Source: JASHPR01 sp963795055 (GTDB lineage: Bacteria; Actinomycetota; Actinomycetes; Streptosporangiales; Streptosporangiaceae). From it: a stretch of DNA of 64,000 bases. The position numbers and the translations under genes are program-made. The notes below the pieces were generated by a model. That model made no database searches. It was not told the origin of the DNA and saw only the letters and a list, made by a program, of their open reading frames with translations. The stretch covers positions 124,001-188,000 of the forward strand of contig CAWCGJ010000005.1 of NCBI GenBank assembly GCA_963795055.1, given 5' to 3'. Within the stretch, counting starts at the first letter, position 1. The number at the start of each line of letters is the position of its first letter. Below, piece by piece: positions 16,964-23,899 of this stretch.

Positions 16964-16979
16964 CGCTACGAAAGTAGCG
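16964..16979 (+). other. GNRA-tetraloop hairpin in the cydA leader
   Basis: CGCTAC-GAAA-GTAGCG forms a perfect 6-bp stem closed by a GAAA tetraloop, about 86 nt before the cydA start. If transcription begins upstream it would lie in the 5' leader RNA. A function is not shown. Confidence 0.35.
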
Positions 16980-17065
16980 AGCGGTGGCCAAGGCTGAGGA
17001 CGGTGACCTGGCCGACGTTGCATCTGGCCAGCCTGGGTGAGCACGCGGACCCGAGGGAGTAGATC

Positions 17066-18448
17066 GTGAACGTCGAGCTCGCGCGGTGGCAGTTCGGGTT
17101 CGTGACCGTCAACCATTTCTTCTTCGTCCCGGTCACGATCGGGCTGGCCTTCCTGACCGCGCTGTTGCAGACCACGTGGTACCGCACTAAACGCGATGAG
17201 TACCTGCGGCTGACCAGGTTCTTCGGCACGCTGCTGGTCATCAACGTGGCCATCGGCGTGGTGACCGGGCTGGTGCAGGAGTTCCAGTTCGGGATGGACT
17301 GGGGAGCGTACTCGCGGCTGGTCGGCAACATCTTCGGCGCCCCGCTGGCCATGGAGGGTCTGGCCGCGTTCTTCCTGGAGTCGACGTTCCTCGGGCTGTG
17401 GCTGTTCGGCTGGGACAAGCTGCCCCGGCTGATCCACCTGCTGACGATCTGGGCGGTCTTCCTCGGCAGCGTGCTGTCGGGGGCGTTCATCATGGCGGCC
17501 AACTCGTGGATGCAGCACCCGGTCGGCTACGTGATGGTCAACGGCAAGCCGCAGCTCAACGACATCTGGGCGCTGTTCACCAACCCGGTGTTCGTGTGGG
17601 GGTATTCGAAGGTCATATTCGTGGCGCTGGTCACCGGTTCGATGATCATGCTGGCGGTCTCGGCGTGGCAGCTGCGGCACGGCAAGGACACCGAGGCGTT
17701 CACGCTGTCGGCCCGGCTCGGGCTGGTCGTCCTGGTGCCGGCGATCCTGTTCACCCTGCTGGTCGGCGATGAGCTCGGAGTCATCGAGGGCACGTACCAG
17801 CCGATGAAGATCGCCGCGGCCGAGGCGCAGTGGACCACCTGCCAGCCCTGCTCGTTCTCGCTGTTCCAGATCGGCGGCGGCAACAACGACCAGACCCCGA
17901 CCGAGATCATCGCGATCCCGCACCTGCTGTCGCTGCTGGCCACCAACCACTGGAACGGCAAGGTGATCGGGCTGAACCCGCTGCAGTCGCAGTACGTCAA
18001 GCAGTACGGGCCCGGCTACTACGTGCCGAACGTGTTCATCCAGTACTGGTCCATGCGGGTGATGGCCTACCTGGGCGCGATAGTCCTGCTCATAGCCCTG
18101 TGGGGGCTGTGGCTGCTGCACCGCAAGAAACTCGCGACCTCCCGGCGGTTCTTGCGGGTGGCGATCTGGGCCGCGGTGCTGCCGTTCATCATGAACACCG
18201 CGGGCTGGTTCCTGACCGAAATCGGCCGCCAGCCCTGGATCGTGCAAGGCATCATGCTGACCAAGAACGGGATCTCGCCGTCGCTGTCGGTCACCTGGAT
18301 CGCGATCAGCCTGGCGTTCTTCGTCGTGCTGTACGCCGTGATCGCCACGGTTGACCTGTTGCTGATGCTGAAGTACTCACGCCAGCCGCTCCCGCCCGCG
18401 CGCGCCGAGGCCGACGCCGACGCGCCGGTGCCGGCGGTTCAGTACTAG
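17066..18448 (+). CDS. cydA: cytochrome bd ubiquinol oxidase subunit I
   Basis: This integral membrane subunit oxidises quinol and reduces oxygen with high affinity, supporting respiration at low oxygen. The haem b595 ligand His17 lies in FVTVNHFFFV, SWMQHPVGY near residue 150 is conserved, and GRQPW (about 387) is the CydA signature. About nine membrane segments and a short Q-loop type length (460 residues) fit actinobacterial CydA. The GTG start has GAGGGAG six nt upstream. cydB follows after 8 bp. No cydCD assembly genes are in the window. Confidence 0.96.
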   Translation: MNVELARWQFGFVTVNHFFFVPVTIGLAFLTALLQTTWYRTKRDEYLRLTRFFGTLLVINVAIGVVTGLVQEFQFGMDWGAYSRLVGNIFGAPLAMEGLAAFFLESTFLGLWLFGWDKLPRLIHLLTIWAVFLGSVLSGAFIMAANSWMQHPVGYVMVNGKPQLNDIWALFTNPVFVWGYSKVIFVALVTGSMIMLAVSAWQLRHGKDTEAFTLSARLGLVVLVPAILFTLLVGDELGVIEGTYQPMKIAAAEAQWTTCQPCSFSLFQIGGGNNDQTPTEIIAIPHLLSLLATNHWNGKVIGLNPLQSQYVKQYGPGYYVPNVFIQYWSMRVMAYLGAIVLLIALWGLWLLHRKKLATSRRFLRVAIWAAVLPFIMNTAGWFLTEIGRQPWIVQGIMLTKNGISPSLSVTWIAISLAFFVVLYAVIATVDLLLMLKYSRQPLPPARAEADADAPVPAVQY

Positions 18449-18456
18449 GGGGCACG

Positions 18457-19545
18457 ATGGGCAGTCTGGTCCCGTTCTGGTTCATCGTCATCGCGTTCTT
18501 CTGGACCGGGTTCTTCATCCTGGAGGGGTTCGACTTCGGCGTCGGCATGCTGCACAGCCTGGTCGGCACCGACGACGCCAGCCGCCGGGCCGCGATCAAC
18601 ACGATCGGGCCGCTGTGGGACGGCAACGAGGTCTGGCTGATCGTGGCCGGGGCCGCCATGTTCGCCGCGTTCCCCGGCTGGTACGCCACGATGTTCTCGG
18701 CCCTCAACCTCGCGCTCGTGCTGCTGCTCGGGGCGCTCATCGTCCGCGGCCTGGCCTTCGAATACCGCGGCAAGCGCGACTCGGTGCGCTGGCGCCGCAC
18801 CTGGGACGCGGCGCTGACCGTGGGCAGCCTGGTGGCCCCCCTGCTGATCGGCGTGGCCCTCGGCGACCTGCTGCACGGCCTGCCCATCAACTCGGCGCAG
18901 AACTACACCGGGTCCTTCTGGGACCTGCTGCAGCCTTACGGGATCTTCACCGGGATCACCCTGGTCCTGGTCTGCGCGCTGCACGGCGCGACGTTCCTGT
19001 GCCTGAAGACCACCGATGACATGCGCGAGCGCTCCTGGCGGCTGGCCCGCCGCATCGCCCCGTTCACCGCCGCCGCGGTGGTGGCGTTCATTATCTGGAC
19101 CCACGTGATCCACACCACGACGTTCTTTCTCAACCCGATCGAACTGCTCGCCATCCTCGCCGTTCTCGCCGCCGTGTGGCTCGTCTGGGACCACCGCGAG
19201 GGCTTCGCGTTCGCCGCGACGACGGTCACGATCGGGTCCTGCATCGTGGCGATCTTCGTCGGCCTGTACCCCAACGTGATGGTGTCCACCACCAACGCCG
19301 CCTACAACCTCACCGCGCGCAACACCGCATCCGGGGCGTATTCGCTCAAGGTGATGACCGTGGTCGCCATCCTGGTGCTGCCGGTGGTGCTCGCCTACCA
19401 GATCTGGAGCTACTACGTGTTCCGTCGGCGCGTCAGCAAGCAGCAATTCCAGGCGTCGCCTGCGCCGTCACCCGAGCCGGGGCCGTCGGCGGGCACGCGC
19501 CCGCCGACCGCTACCCCCGGCGTCACCGCCACATCCGGTGACTGA
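18457..19545 (+). CDS. cydB: cytochrome bd ubiquinol oxidase subunit II
   Basis: The partner of CydA: FILEGFDFGVGMLH and GPLWDGNEVWLIVAGAAMFAAFP at the N-terminus are diagnostic of CydB, followed by eight or so membrane spans. The 362 residues end in a Pro/Ala-rich tail that is probably cytoplasmic and poorly conserved. The ATG lies 8 bp after the cydA stop, so the two are co-transcribed. It converges on the DUF389 gene across 15 bp. Confidence 0.95.
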   Translation: MGSLVPFWFIVIAFFWTGFFILEGFDFGVGMLHSLVGTDDASRRAAINTIGPLWDGNEVWLIVAGAAMFAAFPGWYATMFSALNLALVLLLGALIVRGLAFEYRGKRDSVRWRRTWDAALTVGSLVAPLLIGVALGDLLHGLPINSAQNYTGSFWDLLQPYGIFTGITLVLVCALHGATFLCLKTTDDMRERSWRLARRIAPFTAAAVVAFIIWTHVIHTTTFFLNPIELLAILAVLAAVWLVWDHREGFAFAATTVTIGSCIVAIFVGLYPNVMVSTTNAAYNLTARNTASGAYSLKVMTVVAILVLPVVLAYQIWSYYVFRRRVSKQQFQASPAPSPEPGPSAGTRPPTATPGVTATSGD

Positions 19546-19560
19546 CCGCCGTCGGCGATC

Positions 19561-20538
19561 TCACGATGATTCTGATCCCGTGCCTGCCCGCGAACGCCAG
19601 ATGACCCGCTGCAGGCGGAGTGCGACCACTCCGACCGCGATCAGCAACACCACGTTCAGCAGCAGTTGCTCCGCCGAGCCCCCGGCGCTCGTCCAGTCCT
19701 GATAGGCCAGCGACAGGCCCAGGGCCGCGGCCGCGGGGATCGTGGTCACCGAGATGAAGACCCCGATCAGCGCGTTGGCCCGCGACTCGGTCAGCGATAC
19801 CACGCCGACGATGCCGGCCAGCACGGCGACAATGACGGAGAACAGGTTCGGCCGGTTGATCAGGGCAGCGACGGGCCGCACGCCGGCCAGGAAAGCCTCG
19901 GGCGTGTCCCCCGACCACCGGATCGCGATGCCGAATATGACCGAAGCGGCGATCGCCATTCCGAAGCCGCACGCCAGAGCGGCCAGCCCCCGGCGCACCG
20001 GGCTGGCCCGGCGCCGCTCGATGCCGAGCGCGACCGCGATGATCGCGCTGTACTCCGGGCCTACCACCATGGCCGCGACCACGAGGATCTGCGAATTGGT
20101 CAGGATGCCCACGCACGCGATCAGCCCGGCGATGATCAGCAGGCCGAAGAAGCTCGGCGCGTAGACCCCGCCCGCCCGGATGCCCGCCTCGACCATCTCC
20201 CAGACCGGCGCGACCTCCCCGAGATACCGGCCCCGGCCCGCGGCCGGGCGCTCCGGATCGGAGATGGCGGCGTCGACGGCCTCGACCATGACCACGCCCC
20301 GGCCGTCGAGCTGAAGATCCCGCAGCTGCTGGAAGACCGGGTTGGCCGAGCGGGTGCGCAGGTCGAACTGCACGGCGTCGCCGTCCGGCCGCCGGGCCAC
20401 CCCCCGCAGCACCACCAGGTTCAGCACGCCGGGGTCCGCGGCCAGGGCGTCGACCAGGCGGCCGGTCACGTCGGGCGGGCTCGCGATGCGGACGTGGAGC
20501 ACGGCCAAATTGTCGGCTGGCCGGGGGCGCGGCGGCAT
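19561..20538 (-). CDS. DUF389 membrane protein
   Basis: The 325-residue protein has an N-terminal soluble alpha/beta region (VLHVRIASPPDVTGRLVDAL) and then about six membrane segments carrying FFGLLIIAGLIACVGILTNSQILVVAAMVVGP-type sequence, typical of the DUF389/TIGR00341 family. The function is unknown; members are integral to the cell membrane. The start at MPPRPRPADN is uncertain because the ribosome binding site is weak, and a two-mismatch operator overlaps it. It is divergent from zwf across 164 bp. Confidence 0.82.
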   Translation of the reverse strand: MPPRPRPADNLAVLHVRIASPPDVTGRLVDALAADPGVLNLVVLRGVARRPDGDAVQFDLRTRSANPVFQQLRDLQLDGRGVVMVEAVDAAISDPERPAAGRGRYLGEVAPVWEMVEAGIRAGGVYAPSFFGLLIIAGLIACVGILTNSQILVVAAMVVGPEYSAIIAVALGIERRRASPVRRGLAALACGFGMAIAASVIFGIAIRWSGDTPEAFLAGVRPVAALINRPNLFSVIVAVLAGIVGVVSLTESRANALIGVFISVTTIPAAAALGLSLAYQDWTSAGGSAEQLLLNVVLLIAVGVVALRLQRVIWRSRAGTGSESS

Positions 20539-20554
20539 CACCCGCGATGAATGA
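20538..20554. promoter_or_regulatory. weak 17-bp operator at the DUF389 start
   Basis: TCACCC-GCGAT-GAATGA has two mismatches and overlaps the proposed DUF389 start codon. It may be chance, or it may mean the true start lies further inside the gene. Confidence 0.3.
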
Positions 20555-20626
20555 CTGGCGGGGCGCGCCGGAGCCCGCTGGCACGGTGCCGCTCCCCGGC
20601 AGCGATCCCGGTGATGACCGGCCACA

Positions 20627-20643
20627 TCACCCTCCCGGAGTGA
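20627..20643. promoter_or_regulatory. 17-bp palindromic operator (one mismatch) before zwf
   Basis: TCACCC-TCCCG-GAGTGA lies 59 nt before the zwf start. GATAGG begins about 25 nt downstream of it and could be the -10. Its position between divergent zwf and DUF389 allows it to act on both. Confidence 0.55.
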
Positions 20644-20702
20644 TGGCCTGCCGCCGAAGCTGCGCTCGGATAGGTACGTGGGGAATCGGCAGAGGAGCTG
20701 AC

Positions 20703-22073
20703 ATGGCGGATCAGATAGACGCGCTGGTGATCTTTGGTGCCACCGGTGACCTGGCGAAGATCGAGACTTTCCCGGCGCTGGTGGGGCTGGTGCAGCGCGG
20801 GGTGCTGGACGTGCCCGTGGTCGGGGTGGCCAAGAGCGGGTGGGGCCTGGAGCAGTTCCGCAACTACGCCGAAGCGTCGCTGAAGCTCAACAACATGGAC
20901 CCGGGCACCCCGGCGGCGCAGAAGATGCTGGGGCTGTTGCGCTACGTGGACGGGGACCTCGGGGACGAGGGCACCTACAAGGCGATGTCGGACGCGGCGG
21001 GTCCGGGCGGCCCGCTGCTGTTCTATATGGAGGTGCCTGCCCAGCTGTTCGGGCGCATCGCCGAGGGTATCGCCGGGGCCGGGCGGGCCGGGGACGCGCG
21101 GGTGATGGTGGAGAAGCCGTTCGGCACCGACCTGGCCAGCTCGCGGACGCTCAACGACACCATGCACAAGTACTTCCCCGAGGACGCGATCTTCCGGGTG
21201 GACGACTGGCTGGCGTTCGATCCGGTGGAGAACGTGCTGTTCGTGCGGTTCGCCAACTCGGTGCTGGAGCCGCTGCTGAACCGGACCTACGTGGAGAGCA
21301 TCCAGATCACGATGGCCGAGGCCTTCGACGTGTCCGACCGGGGCCGGTTCTACGACCGGACCGGCGCGATCCGCGATGTGGTGCAGAACCACATGCTCCA
21401 GGTGCTGGCCACGGTGCTGGCCGAGCCGCCGGACGGGCGGGCCCGGCTGGAGTCGTGGCCGCCGGCCAAGGCGCGGGTGATCTCGGCGCTGCGGCCGCTG
21501 ACCGCCGCCGACACGGTGCGGGGCCAGTACCAGGGGTACCTCGACGTGGACGGGGTGGACCCGAAGTCGACCACCGAGACCTACGTCGCGGTGCGGACCG
21601 AGTGCGACACCTGGCGGTGGGGCGGGGTGCCGATCCTGATCCGGGCGGGCAAGTGCATGCCGGTGACCGCGACCGAGGTCGACATCAAGTTCAAGCAGCC
21701 GCCGCACGACGTGTTCGGGGTCGAGCCGGTGGGCAACTCGCTGCGGTTCCGGGTCTGGCCGGAGACCGCGGTCACCATGGAACTGGCCGGCAAGAAGCCG
21801 GGCGCCGGGCTGGAGCCGACGCAGGAACTGCTCACGTTCTCTGGGGAAGTAGGCGCGGACATGCGCCCCTACGACCGGCTGATCGGCGCGGCGCTGGACG
21901 GGGACCGGTGGCTGTTCGCCCGCCAGGACACCGTCGAGGCGGCCTGGGAGGTCGTGGACCCGGTGCTGGGTGACGCCACCCAGGTGCACCCCTACGCGCG
22001 GGGTTCATGGGGCCCCAAGGAAGCCGACCGGCTGCTGCCCGGCCGTGACACCTGGCACAACCCCGAAGGCTGA
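20703..22073 (+). CDS. zwf: divergent glucose-6-phosphate dehydrogenase
   Basis: The protein (456 residues) follows the G6PD fold from end to end: GATGDLAKIETFPAL at the NADP site, VEKPFGTDLASSRTLN (about 138), YDRTGAIRDVVQNHMLQ with the catalytic His at about 230, and LIRAGKCMP (about 318). However, the signature DHYLGKE is DDWLAFD at about residues 167-173, so the phosphate-binding His and catalytic Lys are missing, and RKL after GDLA is also changed. The substrate may therefore differ from glucose-6-phosphate. The ATG follows GAGGAGCTGAC. NDH-2 is next, 22 bp on, so NAD(P)H made here could feed respiration. Confidence 0.82.
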   Translation: MADQIDALVIFGATGDLAKIETFPALVGLVQRGVLDVPVVGVAKSGWGLEQFRNYAEASLKLNNMDPGTPAAQKMLGLLRYVDGDLGDEGTYKAMSDAAGPGGPLLFYMEVPAQLFGRIAEGIAGAGRAGDARVMVEKPFGTDLASSRTLNDTMHKYFPEDAIFRVDDWLAFDPVENVLFVRFANSVLEPLLNRTYVESIQITMAEAFDVSDRGRFYDRTGAIRDVVQNHMLQVLATVLAEPPDGRARLESWPPAKARVISALRPLTAADTVRGQYQGYLDVDGVDPKSTTETYVAVRTECDTWRWGGVPILIRAGKCMPVTATEVDIKFKQPPHDVFGVEPVGNSLRFRVWPETAVTMELAGKKPGAGLEPTQELLTFSGEVGADMRPYDRLIGAALDGDRWLFARQDTVEAAWEVVDPVLGDATQVHPYARGSWGPKEADRLLPGRDTWHNPEG

Positions 22074-22095
22074 GCACGCGGAGCGGAGCATTCCG

Positions 22096-23469
22096 ATGAC
22101 TGACGAATCCGGGCCGCACAAGGTCGTAATTGTCGGCGGCGGCTTCGCCGGGCTGTTCGCGGCCCGTGCCCTGAGACGCAGCAGCGACATCTCCGTCACG
22201 GTGATCGATCGCAACCAGTACCACCTGTTCCAGCCGCTGCTCTACCAGTGCGCCACGGGCATCCTGTCCGAGGGGAAGATCGCCGCCCCGCTGCGGGACG
22301 TGCTGAAGAAGCACAAGAACGTCGACTGCGTGGCAGCCGACGTGATCGACGTCGACACCGAGCGACGGCAGGTCATTGCGCTCCGCGTCGGCGGCGAGCA
22401 CATCGAGTTCCCCTATGACGATCTCATCATCGCCGCCGGCGTCCGGACGTCCTACTTCGGCCATGACGAGCTCGCCCTCTGGGCGCCGGGCATGAAGACC
22501 ATCGGGGACGCGCTGGCGATCCGGCGCCGGGTGTTCGGCGCGTTCGAGCTAGCGGAAACCGCGTCCAGCCCGGAAGAGCGGCAACGCTGGCTCACGTTCG
22601 CCCTGGTCGGCGCGGGCCCGACGGGCGTGGAGCTCGCCGGGCAGATCCGGGAGCTGGCCACCAAGACCCTGCGCTCCGAGTACCGGAACATCCAGCCGGA
22701 GGAGGCGCGGGTGATGCTGTTCGACGGCGGCAGCGCACCCCTGGCCAGCTTCGGGCCGAAGCTGTCCGAGAAGGCCGCGCAGACCCTGCAGAAGCTGGGT
22801 GTCGAGCTGCACATGCACTCGATCGTCACCAATGTCAGAGTGGGCTTGCTGCAGGTCCGCTCGGCCGACGGCTCGACCACCAGCTACGACGTCGGAACCG
22901 CCCTGTGGAGCGCCGGCGTGGAAGCGCCCCCGCTCGCCGCGGCCGTGGCCAAGGCCACCGGCGCCGAGCGCGACCGAGCCGGGCGCATCCTCGTGGCGGA
23001 CAACTGCACCATCCCAGGGCACCCCAATATTTACGTCGCCGGGGACATGATGAGCCTGCGCAAGTTGCCTGGGGTGGCCGAGGTGGCCATGCAGTCCGGC
23101 CTCTACGTGGGGCACCGCATCCACAAGCAGGTCGCCGGGGAACAGACGGACAAGCCGTTCAGCTACCACGATCTCGGCTCGGCCGCCTACCTGTCCCGCG
23201 GCAAGGCCGTGGTCTCGGCCGGCCCGCTGAAGACCGGCGGCTTCCTGGGCTGGTGGGTCTGGCTGTTCATCCACATCGGGTTCCTGACCGGCTACCGCAA
23301 CCGGGTCGGGGCCGTGCTCTCCTGGTGGTTCGCGTTCACCCGCGACCTGCGCCGCGAGCGGACCTTCACCACCGAGTACATCGACACCACGCGCGATATC
23401 TATACGTCGACGCCCCCGTTGCTCGAGGACACGCCCACGGCACCGCCGGAGGCGGACCCGTCCCGATAG
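22096..23469 (+). CDS. ndh: type II NADH dehydrogenase (NDH-2)
   Basis: A single-subunit flavoprotein that passes electrons from NADH to quinone without pumping protons. VVIVGGGFAGLFAARAL (about 11-27) binds FAD, LVGAGPTGVELAGQI (about 171) binds NADH, and IYVAGDMM (about 311) is the second FAD contact. A hydrophobic C-terminal stretch (GWWVWLFIHIGFLTGY, about 390) should sit in the membrane. The 457-residue length is normal. It follows zwf closely and its product could supply quinol to the nearby cytochrome bd. The small ACT-like gene converges on it with a 3-bp gap. Confidence 0.9.
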   Translation: MTDESGPHKVVIVGGGFAGLFAARALRRSSDISVTVIDRNQYHLFQPLLYQCATGILSEGKIAAPLRDVLKKHKNVDCVAADVIDVDTERRQVIALRVGGEHIEFPYDDLIIAAGVRTSYFGHDELALWAPGMKTIGDALAIRRRVFGAFELAETASSPEERQRWLTFALVGAGPTGVELAGQIRELATKTLRSEYRNIQPEEARVMLFDGGSAPLASFGPKLSEKAAQTLQKLGVELHMHSIVTNVRVGLLQVRSADGSTTSYDVGTALWSAGVEAPPLAAAVAKATGAERDRAGRILVADNCTIPGHPNIYVAGDMMSLRKLPGVAEVAMQSGLYVGHRIHKQVAGEQTDKPFSYHDLGSAAYLSRGKAVVSAGPLKTGGFLGWWVWLFIHIGFLTGYRNRVGAVLSWWFAFTRDLRRERTFTTEYIDTTRDIYTSTPPLLEDTPTAPPEADPSR

Positions 23470-23472
23470 CGA

Positions 23473-23697
23473 TTACTCGGGCGCCTGGCTGTCGCCCTGG
23501 AGGCGGCGTATCTCCAGTACCTGCACGCCGAGCGTCTCGAGCCGGGCCAGGAGCCCCTGGAGCGCCGCCTGGTCCCGGAGCGGGCCGTGCAGCACGGTTT
23601 CCACGTGGTGCACGGACGCGCGGAGCCGCTCGAAGTCCAGCAGGGCCTCGGGCGGGAGGGTCCCGACCACGCGGATCTCGTAGTAGAGAGATGCCAC
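23473..23697 (-). CDS. small ACT-like protein, partner of LAL regulator 2
   Basis: This 74-residue protein (GTG start, VASLYYEIRVVGTLPPEALL) is the paralog of the gene at 9140-9358, with about two thirds of positions the same by eye. It is predicted as beta-alpha-beta-beta-alpha-beta, like ACT or ferredoxin-like ligand-binding domains. It is divergent from LAL regulator 2 across 202 bp filled with GGGTGA half-sites. The same pattern forms the N-terminal half of the protein at 26641-27111. No catalytic residues are evident; a ligand-sensing or partner role for the LAL protein is a guess from context. Confidence 0.68.
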   Translation of the reverse strand: MASLYYEIRVVGTLPPEALLDFERLRASVHHVETVLHGPLRDQAALQGLLARLETLGVQVLEIRRLQGDSQAPE

Positions 23698-23764
23698 AGC
23701 AAGGCCCCAAGGTTCTCGGCGAACAACAGTGACTCCACGCTCCTACGGCTCGGCTCGCGGCGCC

Positions 23765-23781
23765 CCACTCGGGACGGGTGA
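23765..23781. promoter_or_regulatory. 17-bp operator before the second small partner gene
   Basis: CCACTC-GGGAC-GGGTGA lies 67 bp before the GTG of the small gene. Half-site sequence and placement match the site at 9430-9446. Confidence 0.55.
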
Positions 23782-23792
23782 TTCCCGTGGCG

Positions 23793-23839
23793 GGGTGATC
23801 ACCCTGGTGAGATCGCAACAGGGTGATGACCAGTCACCC
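23793..23839. promoter_or_regulatory. cluster of GGGTGA/TCACCC half-sites before LAL regulator 2
   Basis: In order: GGGTGA-TCACCC back to back (23793-23804), TGGTGA immediately after (23805-23810), then GGGTGA-N7-TCACCC (23821-23839). The last everted pair with a 7-bp spacer recurs at 27218-27236. The cluster ends 60 bp before the LAL 2 start, which suggests autoregulation of the locus. Confidence 0.5.
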
Positions 23840-23899
23840 AGGTCCGTGTGACAACTGGGCTGGCGATCGTGGTTCGCTGATCCGAGAGGATGAAACCGC

